In this document: positions 15,261 through 31,083 of the stretch, piece after piece
Position numbering within the stretch: position 1 is the first letter of the stretch
Layout of the letters: each line of letters begins with the position of its first letter
Assembly: GCF_024679095.1 (NCBI RefSeq)
Contig: NW_026111675.1
Location: 239,501-303,500, forward strand
Direction: 5' to 3'
From: Eriocheir sinensis
Taxonomy: Eukaryota > Arthropoda > Malacostraca > Decapoda > Varunidae
DNA: 64,000 nucleotides
Translations under genes and position numbers: made by a program
Notes under the pieces: model-generated
Told to the model about the DNA's origin: nothing
The model's input: the letters and a program-made list of their open reading frames with translations, nothing else
The model's database searches: none

Positions 15261-16490
15261 ACAAAAAAACAAAAAAATAAATTTCAATTTGTATGAAAAT
15301 AGATATACAAAATACACATATAATTAGTTAAATTTGTATTTAAATACATGTACAAAATACACATAAAATAATGTAAATTTGTATGAAATGAAAACAAATT
15401 CACATAAAATTCGCGTCAAAATAAATAAACAAAATATCAATAAAAGAATGTGTATTTGTATGAAAATAGATATACAAAATACACATAAAATAACCTAAAT
15501 TTGTATCAAACTATATACAAAAATACGCAAAAATATTTTAAATTTGTATGAAAATAAATATACAAAATACACATAAAATTAGGTAAATTTGTATTGAAAT
15601 ACATACACAAAGTACACATAAAATAATGTAAATTTGAATGAAAATACATAAACAAATACACTTAAAATAACGTAAATTTGTATAAAAAAATATGTACAAA
15701 ACACAAATAGAATAATGTAAAATCGTATCAAAATAAATACACAGAATATTAATAAAATATTGTAAACTTGTATGAAATTAAAGAAGCAAAATACACATAA
15801 AATAACGCATTTTTTTTATTTATAAAAATACATATACTAAAATACACATAAAAAAATTAAATTTGTATTAAAATAAATATACAAAAAACACATACAATAA
15901 GGTAAATTTGTATTGAAATAGATATGCAAAATACATATAAAACAATGTAAATTTGTTTCAAAATATATATACGAATACACATAAAATAACGATGATTTGT
16001 ATAAAAATAGATATACAAAATACACATAAAATGAAGTAAATACGTATAAAAAAATGTATACAAAAAACACATAAAATAATGTAAATTCGTATCAAATTAA
16101 ATAAACAAAATACCAATAAAAGAATGTGTATTTGTATAAATATAAATATACAAAATACACATAAAATAACGTAAATTTATATAAAACTATATACAAAAAT
16201 ACACAGAAGTAATTAAATTTGTAAGAAAATATATACAAAATACACACAAAATAAGCTAAATTTGAATTGAAATATATATACAAAATACATGAAATAAAGT
16301 AAATTTGTATCAAAATATTTTTACAAATACACATGTAATAACGTAAATTTGTATGAAAATATATAAACAAAATGCACATAAAATAATGTAAATACGTATA
16401 AAAAATATGTACAAAATACACATATAATCATGTAATTCGTATCAAAATAAATAAACAAAATACCAATAAAATAATATAAATTTGTATGAG
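15233..16490 (-). repeat. Satellite block, - orientation
   Basis: Begins at switch point D and contains copy 2 of the 1898-bp module. The whole stretch 14700-16610 has an inverted counterpart at about 54110-56090, with both switch points preserved. Confidence 0.87.
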
Positions 16491-16563
16491 TAAACGTGTA
16501 TGTTGCCTATTTTTTCAATACAAATTTACCTTATTATATACGCATTTTTTATATTAATTTTAA
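15413..16563. repeat. 1898-bp-spaced module, copy 2
   Basis: Matches copy 1 from ATAAATAAACAAAATATC (15421) through switch point B (16481-16503) to about 16563. Upstream the two copies have different neighbours, so this is a duplication joined to other sequence at the CGCGTCAAAA monomer. Confidence 0.88.
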
Positions 16564-18293
16564 TATATGTGTATTTGAATATATATTTTGATACAAATTT
16601 ACATTATTTTATGTATTTTCTATATTTATTTCAACTCAAATTTAGCTTATTTTATGTGTCTTTTGTATATCTATTTTCATACAAATTTAATTATTTTTGT
16701 TTATTTTTGTATATAGTTTTATACAAATTTACGTTATTTTATGTGTATTTTATATATTTATATTTATACAAGTAAACATTCTTTTATTGGCATTTAGTTT
16801 ATTTATTTTGATACGAATTTACATTATTTTATGTGTATTTTGTATACATTTTCTTATACGTATTTACTTCATTTTATGTGTATTTTGTATATATATTTTT
16901 ATAGAAATCTACGTTATTTTATGTGTATTCGTATATATATTTTGAAACAAATTTTCATTGTTTTATATGTATTTTGCATATCTATTTCAATACAAATTTA
17001 CCTTATTTTATGTGCATTTTGTATATTTATTGTAATACAAATTTAAATATTTTATGTGTATTTTGGTATATATATTTTCATAAAAAATGCGTTGTTTTAT
17101 GGGTATTTTGCATATTTATTTTCATACAAATTTACATTATTTTATTAATATTCTGTGTATTTATTTTGATACTATTTTACATTATTCTATTTGTGTTTTG
17201 TATATATTTTTTTATACATATTTACATAATTTAATGTGTATTTTCTATATATATTTCATACAAATTTACGTTATTTTAAGTGTATTTGTTTATATATTTT
17301 CATTCAAATTTACATTATTTTATGTGTATTTTGTATATGTATTTCAATAGAAATTTAACTAGTTTTATGTGTCTTTTGTATATATATTTTTATACAAATT
17401 TAAATTATTTTTGTGTATTTTTTTAATAGAGTTTTATACAAATTTACAATATTTTATGTGTATTTTGTATATCAATTTTCATACAAATACACATTCTTTT
17501 ATTGATATTTTGTTTATTTATTTTGATGCGAATTTACATTATTTAATGTGTATTGTGTATATATATTTTTATACGTATTTACGTCATTTCATGTGTATTT
17601 TTTATATATATTTCTATAGAAATATACGTTATTTTATGTGTATTCGTATATATATTTTGAAACAAATATACATTGTTTTATGTGCATTTTGTATATTTTT
17701 TCAATACAAATTTCCCTTATTATACGTGCATTTTGTATATTAATTTTAATACAAATTTAATTATTCTATGTGTATTCTTTATTTTTAAAAAAATATTCTT
17801 TATTTTATGGGTATTTTGTATCTTTATTTTCATACAAAATTACATTATTTTATTGATATTCTGTGTATTTATTTTGATACGATTTTACATTATTCTATGT
17901 ATATTTTGTATATCTATTTTATACAAATGTACGTTATTTTATGTGAATTTGTTTTCATTTCATACAAATTTACATTATTTTATGTGTATTTTGTATATGT
18001 ATTTAAATACAAATTTAACTAATTATATGTGTATTTTGTATATCTATTTTCATACAAATTGAAACTTATTTTTTTATTTTTTTGTATATATTTTTATTCA
18101 AATTTTCGTAATTTTATGTGTATTTTGTATATTTATTTTCCTACAAATATACGTTCTTTTATCGGAATTTTGTTTATTTATTTTAATGCGAATTTTCATT
18201 TTTTTAGGTGTTTTTGATATAATTATTTTTATACTTATTTACATAATTTTATATGTATTTTGAATATATACTTTCATAGAAATTTACTCTATA
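16490..18293 (+). repeat. Satellite block, + orientation, with clean ~0.71 kb period
   Basis: About 40 T-rich monomers. Marker monomers lie at about 17087 and 17798, 711 bp apart, with the intervening variants in the same order as in the - block 28390-37415 read from the other strand. Ends at switch point C (TTTACTCTATATGTATATAC). Confidence 0.9.
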
Positions 18294-20215
18294 TGTATAT
18301 ACAAAAAAACACAAAAATAATTTAAATTTGTATGAAAATAAATATACAAAATACACATAAAATTAGGTAAATTTGTATTGAAATACATATACAAAATACA
18401 CTTAAAATAATGTAAATTTGAATGAAATTATATAAACAAATACACTTAAAAGGACGTTAATTTGTATAAAATATATATAAAAAATACACATTAAATAATG
18501 AAAATATGTATAAAAAAATATATACAAAACACAAATAGTATAATATAAAATCGTATCAAAATATATACACAGAATATTAATAAAATAATGTACATTTGTA
18601 TGAAAACTAAGATGCAAAATTCCTATAAAATAACGCATTTTTTATAAAATTATATATACCAAAATACACATAAAATATTTGAATTTGTATTAAAATAAAT
18701 ATACAAAATGCACATACAATAAGGTAAATTTGTATTGAAATAGATATGCAAAAAGCATATAAAACAATGTAAATTTGTTTCAAAATATATATACGAATAC
18801 ACATAAAATAACTTAGATTTCTATAAATATATATATACAAAATACAAATAAAATTAAGTAAATACGAATAAAAAATGTATACAAAATACAAATAAAATAA
18901 TGTAAATTGCATAAATATAAATAAACAAAATACCAATAAGAGAATGTGTATTTGTATAAATATAAATATACAAAATGCACATAAAATAACGTAAATTTGT
19001 ATAAAACTATATACAAAAATACACAGAAGTAATTAAATTTGCATGAAAATAGATATACAAAATACACACAAAATAAGCTAAATTTGAATTGAAATATATA
19101 TATAAAATACATAAAATAAAGTAAATTCGTTTCAAAATATTTTTAACAAATACACATATAATAACGTAAATTTGTAAAAAAAATATATAAACAAAATACA
19201 TATTAAGTAATGTAAATACGTATAAAAAAAATATTTACAAAATACACCAATAATCAAGTCATTCGTATCAAAATAAATAAACAAAAAATTAATTAAATAA
19301 TGTAAATTTGTATGAGAAAACATATACAAAATACACATAAAATAACGTTTTAAGTTTCTCCAAAAATATATGTACAAAAATGCACATAAAATTAGTTTGC
19401 ATAAAAAAATATATACAAAACACACATTAGATAATGTAAATGAGTATAAAAATATGTATACAAAATACCTATGAAATAATCTAAATTCGTATCGAGTTAA
19501 ATTAAGAAAATAACAATAAAATACTGTAATTTCGGATTAAAATATATATAGAAAACACACATAAAATAACCTAAATACAAATACAAATATACACATTAAA
19601 TAATTTAAACTTGAATGAAATAAATATACAAAATAAACATAAAATAAGGTAAATTTGTAATAAAATATATGTTAGAATACACATAAAATAATATAAATTT
19701 GAATGAAAATATATATACAAATACACATAACATAACATGAATTTGTATAAAATGTTTCAAAATATATACGTATACACACAATAAAATAACGTAAATTTTT
19801 ATGAAAATGTATATATAAAATACACATAAAACAGTTTAAATACGTAGAAAAATATATATACAAAATACACATAAAATAATGTAAATTCGTAAAAAATAAA
19901 TACACAAAATTCCAATAAAAGAATGTATATTTGTAGGAAAACATATATACAAAAAACAAATAAAATAACTAAAATTTGTATAAAAATATATACAAAAATA
20001 CACAAAAATAATTTAAATTTGTTTGAAAATAGATATGCAAAATACACATAAAGTTAGGCAAATTTGTATTGAAATACATATACAAAACTCACATAAAATA
20101 ATGTAAATTTGTATGAAAATACATAAACAAATACATATAAAATCACGTAAATTTGGATAAAATATATATATACAAAATATACATTAAATATTTTAAATAT
20201 GTATAAAAATATATT
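18294..20215 (-). repeat. Satellite block, - orientation, inverted partner of 48.5-50.4 kb
   Basis: Runs from switch point C to switch point A. Read on the other strand it follows 48540-50400 monomer by monomer, including the truncated-monomer subfamily (near 19575) and the rare ATGCGTTATTTTATAGG monomer. The part 19660-20280 also has a direct copy at 63380-64000. Confidence 0.88.
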
Positions 20216-20260
20216 ATATTATATATATTTTTATTGATATTTGCGTTATTTATATGTATT
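20180..20260. other. Orientation switch point A, inverted form
   Basis: Core ATATATTATATTATATATAT between an A-rich monomer and a T-rich one. Its reverse complement occurs at 44925-45000, 48510-48600, 52335-52430 and 56615-56690; a direct copy ends the window (63920-64000). Confidence 0.85.
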
Positions 20261-21303
20261 TTGTATATGTTTTCTCATAGAAATTTACATTATTTTATTG
20301 GTATTTTGTCTATTTTTTTTATACGAGTTACATGATTATATATGTATTTTTTACATTTTTTTATACATATTTACATTATTTAATGTGTATTTTGTTTATA
20401 TATTTTTATACAAATTTACGTTATTATATGTGTATTTGTATAGGTATTTAGATACAAATTTACATTATTTTATGTATTTTGTATATATATTTCAATTCAA
20501 ATTTAGCTTATTTTATGTGTATTTTGTATATCTATTTATTTTAATACAAAATCAAATATCTTATGTTTTTTCGTATATATATTTAAAAAAAAAAGCGTTA
20601 TTTTATGGGTATTTTGCATCTTAATTTTCATACAAATTTACATTATTTTATTAATATTTTCTGTATTTATTTTGATGCGATTTTACATTATTTTATTTGT
20701 GTTTTGTATATATTTTTTTTATACATATTTACATTATTTAATGTTTTTTTTGTATATATATTTGATACAAATTTACGTTATTTTAAGTATATATGTTTAT
20801 ATATTTTCATTCAAATTTACATTATTTTACGTGTATTTTGTATATGTATTTCAATACAAATTTACCTATTTTTATATGTTTTTTGTATATTTATTTTCAT
20901 ACAAGTTTAAATTATTTTTGTGTATTTTTGTATATAGTTTTATACAAATTTAGGTTATTTTATGTGTATTTTGTATATCTATTTTCATACAAATACACAT
21001 TCTTTTCATGATATTTTGTTTATCTATTTTGACACAAATTAACATTATTTAATGTGTATTTTGTATATATAATTTTATACGTATTTACATTATTTCAAGT
21101 GTATTTTGTATATATATTTCTATGGAAATCTGCGTTATTTTATGTGTATTCGAATATATATTTTGAAACAAATTTACATTGTTTTATGTGTATTTTGTAT
21201 ATTTTTTCAATACAAATTTACCTTATTGTATGTGCATTTTGTATATTAATTTTAATACAAATTTGATTAATCTATGTGTATTTTTGTATATATATTTTTT
21301 AAA
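20220..21303 (+). repeat. Satellite block, + orientation
   Basis: Starts at switch point A. Marker monomer at about 20598. The variant series is the inverse of about 47600-48520 and 51700-52330, with TATTTAGATACAAATTTAC near 20444 as the counterpart of the monomer with CAAAATACCTATAC. Confidence 0.85.
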
Positions 21304-21436
21304 AAATATGTAATTACTTAAATTTGTATTTAAATACATGTACAAAATACACATAAAATAATGTAAATTTGTATGAAATGAAAACAAATTCACATAAAAT
21401 AACGTACATTTGTATAAAAAAGATATACAAAATAAT
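21304..21436 (-). repeat. Short inverted island, ~130 bp
   Basis: Begins ATGTAATTACTTAAATTTG and continues with AAATACATGTACAAAAT and ATGAAATGAAAACAAATTC. It is nearly identical to 15319-15411 and to the same variants in the 2.7 kb repeat (near 28660-28745), so it is a transplanted fragment of three monomers rather than a local flip. Confidence 0.85.
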
Positions 21437-23568
<2,132 letters not shown>

Positions 23569-23665
23569 TATGACAAAAATAAATACAGAATACACAAAAA
23601 TAGATATGCAAAATACATAAAAACAATGTAAATTTGTTTCAAAATATATATACGAATACACATGA
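23569..23665 (-). repeat. Short inverted island, ~95 bp
   Basis: ATGACAAAAATAAATACAG through GAATACACATGACATGGG. It is the inverted copy of the island at 9416-9512; both sites encode the odd peptide NKYRIHKNRYAKYI on the strand of the marker monomer, which helps to spot them. Confidence 0.85.
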
Positions 23666-26600
23666 CATGGGTATTTTGAATCTTAATTTTCATACAAATT
23701 TACATTATTTTATTAATATTTTCTGTATTTACTTTGATACGATTTTACATTATTTTATTTGTGTTTTGTATATATTTTTTTATACATATTTACATTATTT
23801 AATGTCTTTTTTGTATATATATTTGATACAAACTTACGTTATTTTAAGTCTATATGTTTATATATTTTCATTCAAATTTACATTATTTTATGTGTATTTT
23901 GTATATGTATTTCAATACAAATTTACCTAATTTTATGTTTTTTGTATATTTATTTTCATACAAGTTTAAATTATTTTTGTTTATTTTTGTATATAGTTTT
24001 ATATAAATTTTGGTTATTTTATGTGTATTTTGTATATCTATTTTCATACAAATACACATTCTTTTCATGATATTTTTTTTATTTATTTTGACACGAATTA
24101 ACATTATTTAATGTGTATTTTGTATATATATTTTTATACGTATTAACATTATTTCAAGTGTATTTTGTATATATATTTCTATAGAAATCTACGTTATTTT
24201 ATGTGTATTCGTATATATATTTTGAAACAAATTTACATTGTTTTATGTGTATTTTGCATATTTTTTCAATACAAATTTACATTATTGTATGTGCATTTTG
24301 TACATTAATTTTAATACAAATTTGATTAATCTATGTGTATTTTTGTGTATGTATTTTTATAAAAATATGCTTTATTTTATGGGTATTTTGCATCTTTATT
24401 TTCATACAAATTTACATTATTTTATTGATATTCTGTGTATTTATTTGGTATGATTTTACATTATTCTATGTGTATTTTGTATATATATTTTATATAAAAT
24501 ATATTTGTTTTCATTTCATACAAATCTTCATTATTTTATGTGTTTTTTGTACATGTATTTAAATACAAATTTAACTAGTTATATGTGTATTTTGTATATC
24601 TATTTTGTATGTATATTTTCATAGAAAGTTACTCTATTTTATGAGTATTCGTATATATATTTTGATACAAATTTACATTATTGATGTGTATTTTGCATAT
24701 CTATTTCAATACAAATTTTCTTTATTGTACGTGCATTTTGTATATTTATTTTAATACAAATTTAATTATTTTATATGTATTTTTGTATATATATTTTTAT
24801 GCAAATATGCGTTATTATATGGATATTTTGCATCTTTATTTTCATACAAATTTACATTATTTTATTGATATTCTCTTTATTTATTTTGATACGATTTAAC
24901 ATTATTCTATGTGTATTTTGTATATATTTTTTATACATATTTACATTATTTAAGGTTTAGTTGGTATATATATTTTATCCAGATTTACATTATTTTATGT
25001 GTATTTGTTTATATATTTTTATACAAATTTACATTATTTTATGTGTATTTTGTATATACATTTTCATAAAAAAATTACGTTATTTTATTGTGTGTATTTG
25101 TATATATTTTGATACAAATTTTATACAAATTCATGTTATTTAATGTGTATTTGTATATATATTTTCATACAAATTTATATTATTTTATGTGTATTTTTTC
25201 ATATATTTCATTACAAATTTACCTTATTTTATGTTTATTTTGTATATTTATTTCATTCAATTTTAAATTATTTTATGTGTATATTTGTATTTGTATTTAG
25301 GTTATTTTATGTGTATTTTGTATATATATTTTCAATCAAAATTACATTATTATATTGGTATTTTCTTAATTTAATTCGATACGAATTTAGATTATTTCAT
25401 AGGTATTTTGTATACATATTTTTATACTCATTTATATTATCTAATGTGTGTTTTGTATATATATTTTTATGCAACTTTATTTTATGTTCATTTTTGTACA
25501 TATATTTTTATAGAAATTTGCGTTATTTTATGTATATAGTTTTATATAAATTTACGTTATTTTATGTGTATTTTGTATATTTATATTTATACAAATACAC
25601 ATTCTTTGATTGCTATATTGTTTATTTATATTTATACGAATTTACATTATTTTATGTGTATTTTGTATACATTTTTTTATACGTATTTACTTAATTTTAT
25701 GTGTATTTTGTATATGTATTTTTATAGAAATCTACGTTATTTTATGTGTATTCGCATATATATTTTGAAACAAATTTACATTATTTTATATGTATTTTGC
25801 ATATCTATTTCAATACAAATTAACCTTATTGTATGTGCATTTTGTATATTTATTTTGATACAAATTCAAATATTTTATGTGTATTTTGGTGTCAATAATT
25901 TTATAAAAAATGCGTTATTTTATAGGTATTTTGCATCTTAATTTTCATACAAATTTACATTATTTTATTAATATTCTGTGTATATATTTTGATACGATTT
26001 TACATTATTCTATTTGTGTTTTGTATATATTTTTTTATACATATTTACATTATTTAATGTGTATATTGTATATATATTTACGTTATTATATGTGTATTTG
26101 TTTATATATTTTTTTTCAAATTTACATTATTTTATGTGTATTATGAATATGTATTTTAATAGAAATTAACCCAATTTTATGTGTATTTTGTATATTTATT
26201 TTCATACAAATTTAAATTATTTTTGTGTATTTTTGTATATAGTTTTATACAAATTTAGGTTATTTTATGTACGCATTTACATTATTTAATGTGTGTTTTG
26301 TGTATATATTTTTATCCAAAGTTAATTTATTTTACGTTCATTTTTATACATATATTTTTATAGAAATTAGCATTATTTTATATGTATTTGTATATGTTTT
26401 CTCATACAAATTTACATTATTTTATTGTTATTTTGTTTATTTAGTTTGATACGAATTACATGATTATATGTGTATATTGTACATATTTTTTATACGTATT
26501 TACATTACTTAATGTGTATTTTGTTTATATATTTTTTAAAAAAATAACGTTATTATATGTATTTTTATAAATATTTTGATACAAATTTACATTATTTTAT

Positions 26601-28385
26601 GTATTTTGTATATACATTTCAATTCAAATTTAGCTAATTTTATCTGTATTTTGTATATCTATTTTCATGCGAATTTAATTACTTCTGTGTATTTTTGTAT
26701 ATAGTTTTATACAAATTTACGTTATTTTATGTGTGTTTTGTATATTTATATTTATATAAATACACATTCTTTTATTGGTATTTTGTTTATTTATTTTCAT
26801 ACGAATTTACATTATTTTATGTGTATTTTGTATACATTTTTTTATACGTATTTACTTCATTTTACGTGTATTTTGTATATATATTTTTATACAAATCTAC
26901 GTTATTTTATGTGTATTCGTATATATATTTTGAAACAAATTTGCATTGTTTTATATGTATTTTGCATATCTATTTCAATATAGATTTACCTTATTGTATG
27001 TGTATTTTCTATATTTATTTTAATACAAATAAATTTTTTATGTGTATTTTTGTATATATATTTAAAAAGAAAAAGCGTTATTTTATGGGTATTTTGCTTC
27101 TTTATTTTCATACAAATTTACATTATTTTATGAATATTCTGTGTATTTATTTTGATACGATTTTACATTATTCTATTTGTGTTTTGTATATATGTTTTTA
27201 TACACATTTACGTTATTTTAAGTGTATTTGTTTATGTATTTTCATTCAAATTTACAGTATTTTATGTGTATTTTGTATATGTCTTTCAATACAAATTTAC
27301 CTAATTTTATGTGTATTTTGTATATTTATTTTCATACAAATTTAAATTATTTTTTTGTATTTTTGTATATAGTTTTATACAAATTTATGTTATCTTATGT
27401 GTATTTTGTATATTTATTTTCATACAAATACACATTCTTTTATTGACATTTTGTTTATTTATTTTGACGCGAATTTACATTATTTAATGTGTATTTTGTA
27501 TATATATTTTTATACGTATTTACATCCTTTCATGTGTATTTTGTATATTTATAAAAAATGCGTTATTTTATGGATATTTTGCATCTTTATTTTCATACAA
27601 ATTTACATTATTTTATTTACATTCTGTGTATTTATTTTAATACGATTTTACATTATTCTATTTGTGTTTTGTATATACATTTTTTATACATATTTACATT
27701 ATTTAATGAGTATTTTTTATATATATTTTATTCAAATTTATGTTAATTTAGGTGTATTTGTTTATATATTTTCATTCAAATTTACATTATTTTATGTGTA
27801 TTTTGTATATGTATTTCTTTACAAATTTACCTAATTTTATGTGTATTTTGTATATTTATTTTCATACAAATTTAACTTATTTTTGTGTATTTTTATGTAT
27901 AGTTTTATACAAATTTACGTTATTTTATGTGTATTTTGTATATGTATTTTCATACAAATACACATTCTTTTATTGATATTTTAATTATTTATTTTGAGAC
28001 GAATTTACATTATTTAATGTGTATTTTGTATATATATTTTTATACGTATTTACAACATTTCATGTGTATTTTGTATATATATTTCTATAGAAATCTACGT
28101 TATTTTATGTGTATTCGTATATATATTTTGAAACAAATCTACATTATTTTATGTGTATTTTGTATATATTTCATTATAAATTTGCCTTATTTTAAGTTTA
28201 TTTTTATATCTATTTTCATTCAAATTCAAATCATTTTATGTGTATATATTTATTTGTATTTACGTTATTTTATGGGTATTTTCTATATATATTTTCATTC
28301 AAAGTTACATTATTTTATCGGTATTTTGTTTATTTATTTCGATACGAATTTAGATTATTTCATGTGTATTTTCTATACATATACA
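23666..28385 (+). repeat. Satellite block, + orientation, ~4.7 kb
   Basis: About 105 T-rich monomers with marker monomers near 24372, 24810, 25910, 27090 and 27557. The truncated-monomer subfamily occurs at about 25280-25310 and 28240-28270. 24600-25780 has an inverted counterpart at about 42290-43600. Ends at switch point C. Confidence 0.9.
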
Positions 28386-28389
28386 TATA

Positions 28390-31083
28390 GAGTAAATTTC
28401 TATGAAAATATATATTCAAAATACATATAAAATTATGTAAATAAGTATAAAAATATATATATCAAATACACCTAAAAAAAATGAAAATTCGTATCAAAAT
28501 AAATAAATAAAATTCCGATAAAAGAACGTATATTTGTAGGAAAATAAATATACAAAATACACATAAAATTACGAAAATTTGAATAAAAATATACACAAAA
28601 ATACACAAAATTAATTTCAATTTGTATGAAAATAGATATACAAAATACACATATAATTAGTTAAATTTGTATTTAAATTGATGTACAAAATTCACATAAA
28701 ATAATGTAAATTTGTATGAAATGAAAACAAATTCACATAAAATAACGTACATAGGTATAAAATAGATATACAAAATATACATAGAATAATGTAAAATCGT
28801 ATCAAAATAAATACTCAGAATATCAATAAAATAATGTAATTTTGTATGAAAATGAAGATGCAAAATACCCATAAAATAAAGCATATTTTTATAAAAATAC
28901 ATATACAAAAATACACATAGAATAGCTAAATTTGTATTAAAATTAATATACAAAATGCACGTACAATAAGGTAAATTTGTATTGAAAAAATATGCAAAAT
29001 GCACATAAAACAATGTATATTTGTTTCAAAATATATATACGAATACACATAAAATAACGTATATTTCTATAGAAATATATATACAAAATACACATGAAAT
29101 GACGTAAATACGTATAAAAATATATATACACAATACACATTAAATAATGTAAATTCGCATCAAAATAAACAAACAAAATATTAATAAAAGAATGTGTATT
29201 TGTATGAAAATAGATATACAAAATACACATAAAATATTGTAAATTTGTATAAAACTCTATACAAAAATACACAAAAAATAATTTAAATTTGTATAAAATA
29301 TATACAAAATACACATGAAATTAGGTAAATTTCTATTGAAATACATATACAAAATACACATAAAATAATGTAAATTTGAATAAAAATATATAAACAAATA
29401 AACTTAAAATAACGAAAATTTGTATGAAATATATATAGAAAATAAACATTAAATAATGTAAATATGTATAAAAAAAATGTAAAATAGTATCAAAATAAAT
29501 ACACAGAATATTAATAAAATAATGTAAATTTGTATGAAAATAAAGATGCAAAATACCCATAAAACAACGCATTTTTTTTGAAAATATATATACCAAAATG
29601 CACATAAAATATTTAAATTTGTATTACAATAAATATACAAAATGCACATACAATAAGGTAAATTTGTATTGAAATAGATATGCAAAATACATATAAAACA
29701 ATGTAAATTTGTTTCAAAATATACATACGAACACACATAAAATAACGTAGATTTCTATAAAATATATATACAAAATACACATAAAATGAAGTAAATACGT
29801 AAAAGAAAATGTATACAAAATACACATAAAATAATGTAAATTCGTATCAAAATAAATAAACTAAATGCCAATAAAAGAATGTTTACTTGTATAAATATAA
29901 ATATACAAAATACACATAAAATAACGTAAAATTGTATAAAACTATATACAAAAATAAACAAAAATAATTAAATTTGTATGAAAATAGATATACAAAAGAC
30001 ACATAAAATAAGCTAAATTTGAATTGAAATAAATATAGAAAATACATAAAATAATGTAAATTTGTATCAAAATATATATTCAAATACACATAATAACGTA
30101 AATTTGTATAAAAATATATAAACAAAATACACATTAAATAATGTAAATACGTATAAAAGATATGTACGTAATGTAAATTTTTTTAAAATTAAAGATGCAA
30201 AATACCCATAAAATATCTCATATTTAAAAAATATATATACAAAAAACACATAAAATAATTAAATTTGTATTAAAATAAATATACAAAATACACATACAAT
30301 AAGGTATTTTATTGAATTAGATATGAAAAAAAAACATCAAATAATGAACTTTTGTATCAAAATATATACGAATACACACAATAAAATTACGTAAATTTCT
30401 ATGAAAATATATATACAAAATACACATAAAATAATGTAAATACATAGAAAAATATATATCCAAAATACACATAAAATAATGTAAATTCGTATCAAAATAA
30501 ATAAAAAAAATTTCCTCTAAAAGAATGTATATGTAGGAAAATATATATACAAAATACAAATAAAAAAATTGTATAAAATAATAAAAATACACAAAAATAA
30601 TTTAAATTTGTTTGAAAATAGATATGCAAAATACAAATGAAATTAGGCAAATTTTATTGAAATACATATACAAAATACACATAAAATAATGTAAATTTGT
30701 ATGAAAATATATAAACAAATACCCATAAGACTACGTAAATTTCCATAAAATATATGTACAAAATATACATTAAACAATGTAAATATGTCTAAAAATATAT
30801 ACAAAATACACAGAATAACGTAAAATCGTATCAAAATAAATAAACAGACAATCAATAAAATAGTGTAAATTTGTATGAAAATAAAGATGCAAAATACCCA
30901 TATAATAACGCATATTTGTTTAAAATATATATACAAAATACACATAAAATAATTAAATTTGCATCAAAATAAATATACAAAAGGCACATACAATAAAGAA
31001 AATTTGTATTGAAATAGATATGCGAAATACACATAAATAATGTAAATTTGTATCAAAATATATATACGAATACACATAAAATT
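28390..31083 (-). repeat. 2.7 kb super-repeat, copy 1 (2694 bp)
   Basis: Starts at GAGTAAATTTCTATG, directly on the switch point. Marker monomers at 28857, 29545, 30194 and 30886 divide it into four subunits of about 650-690 bp. Compared with copies 2 and 3 it lacks about 24 bp (the ACATACAAAACACAAATAG segment expected near 29480) and has a few other small differences, which accounts for its shorter length. Confidence 0.92.
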
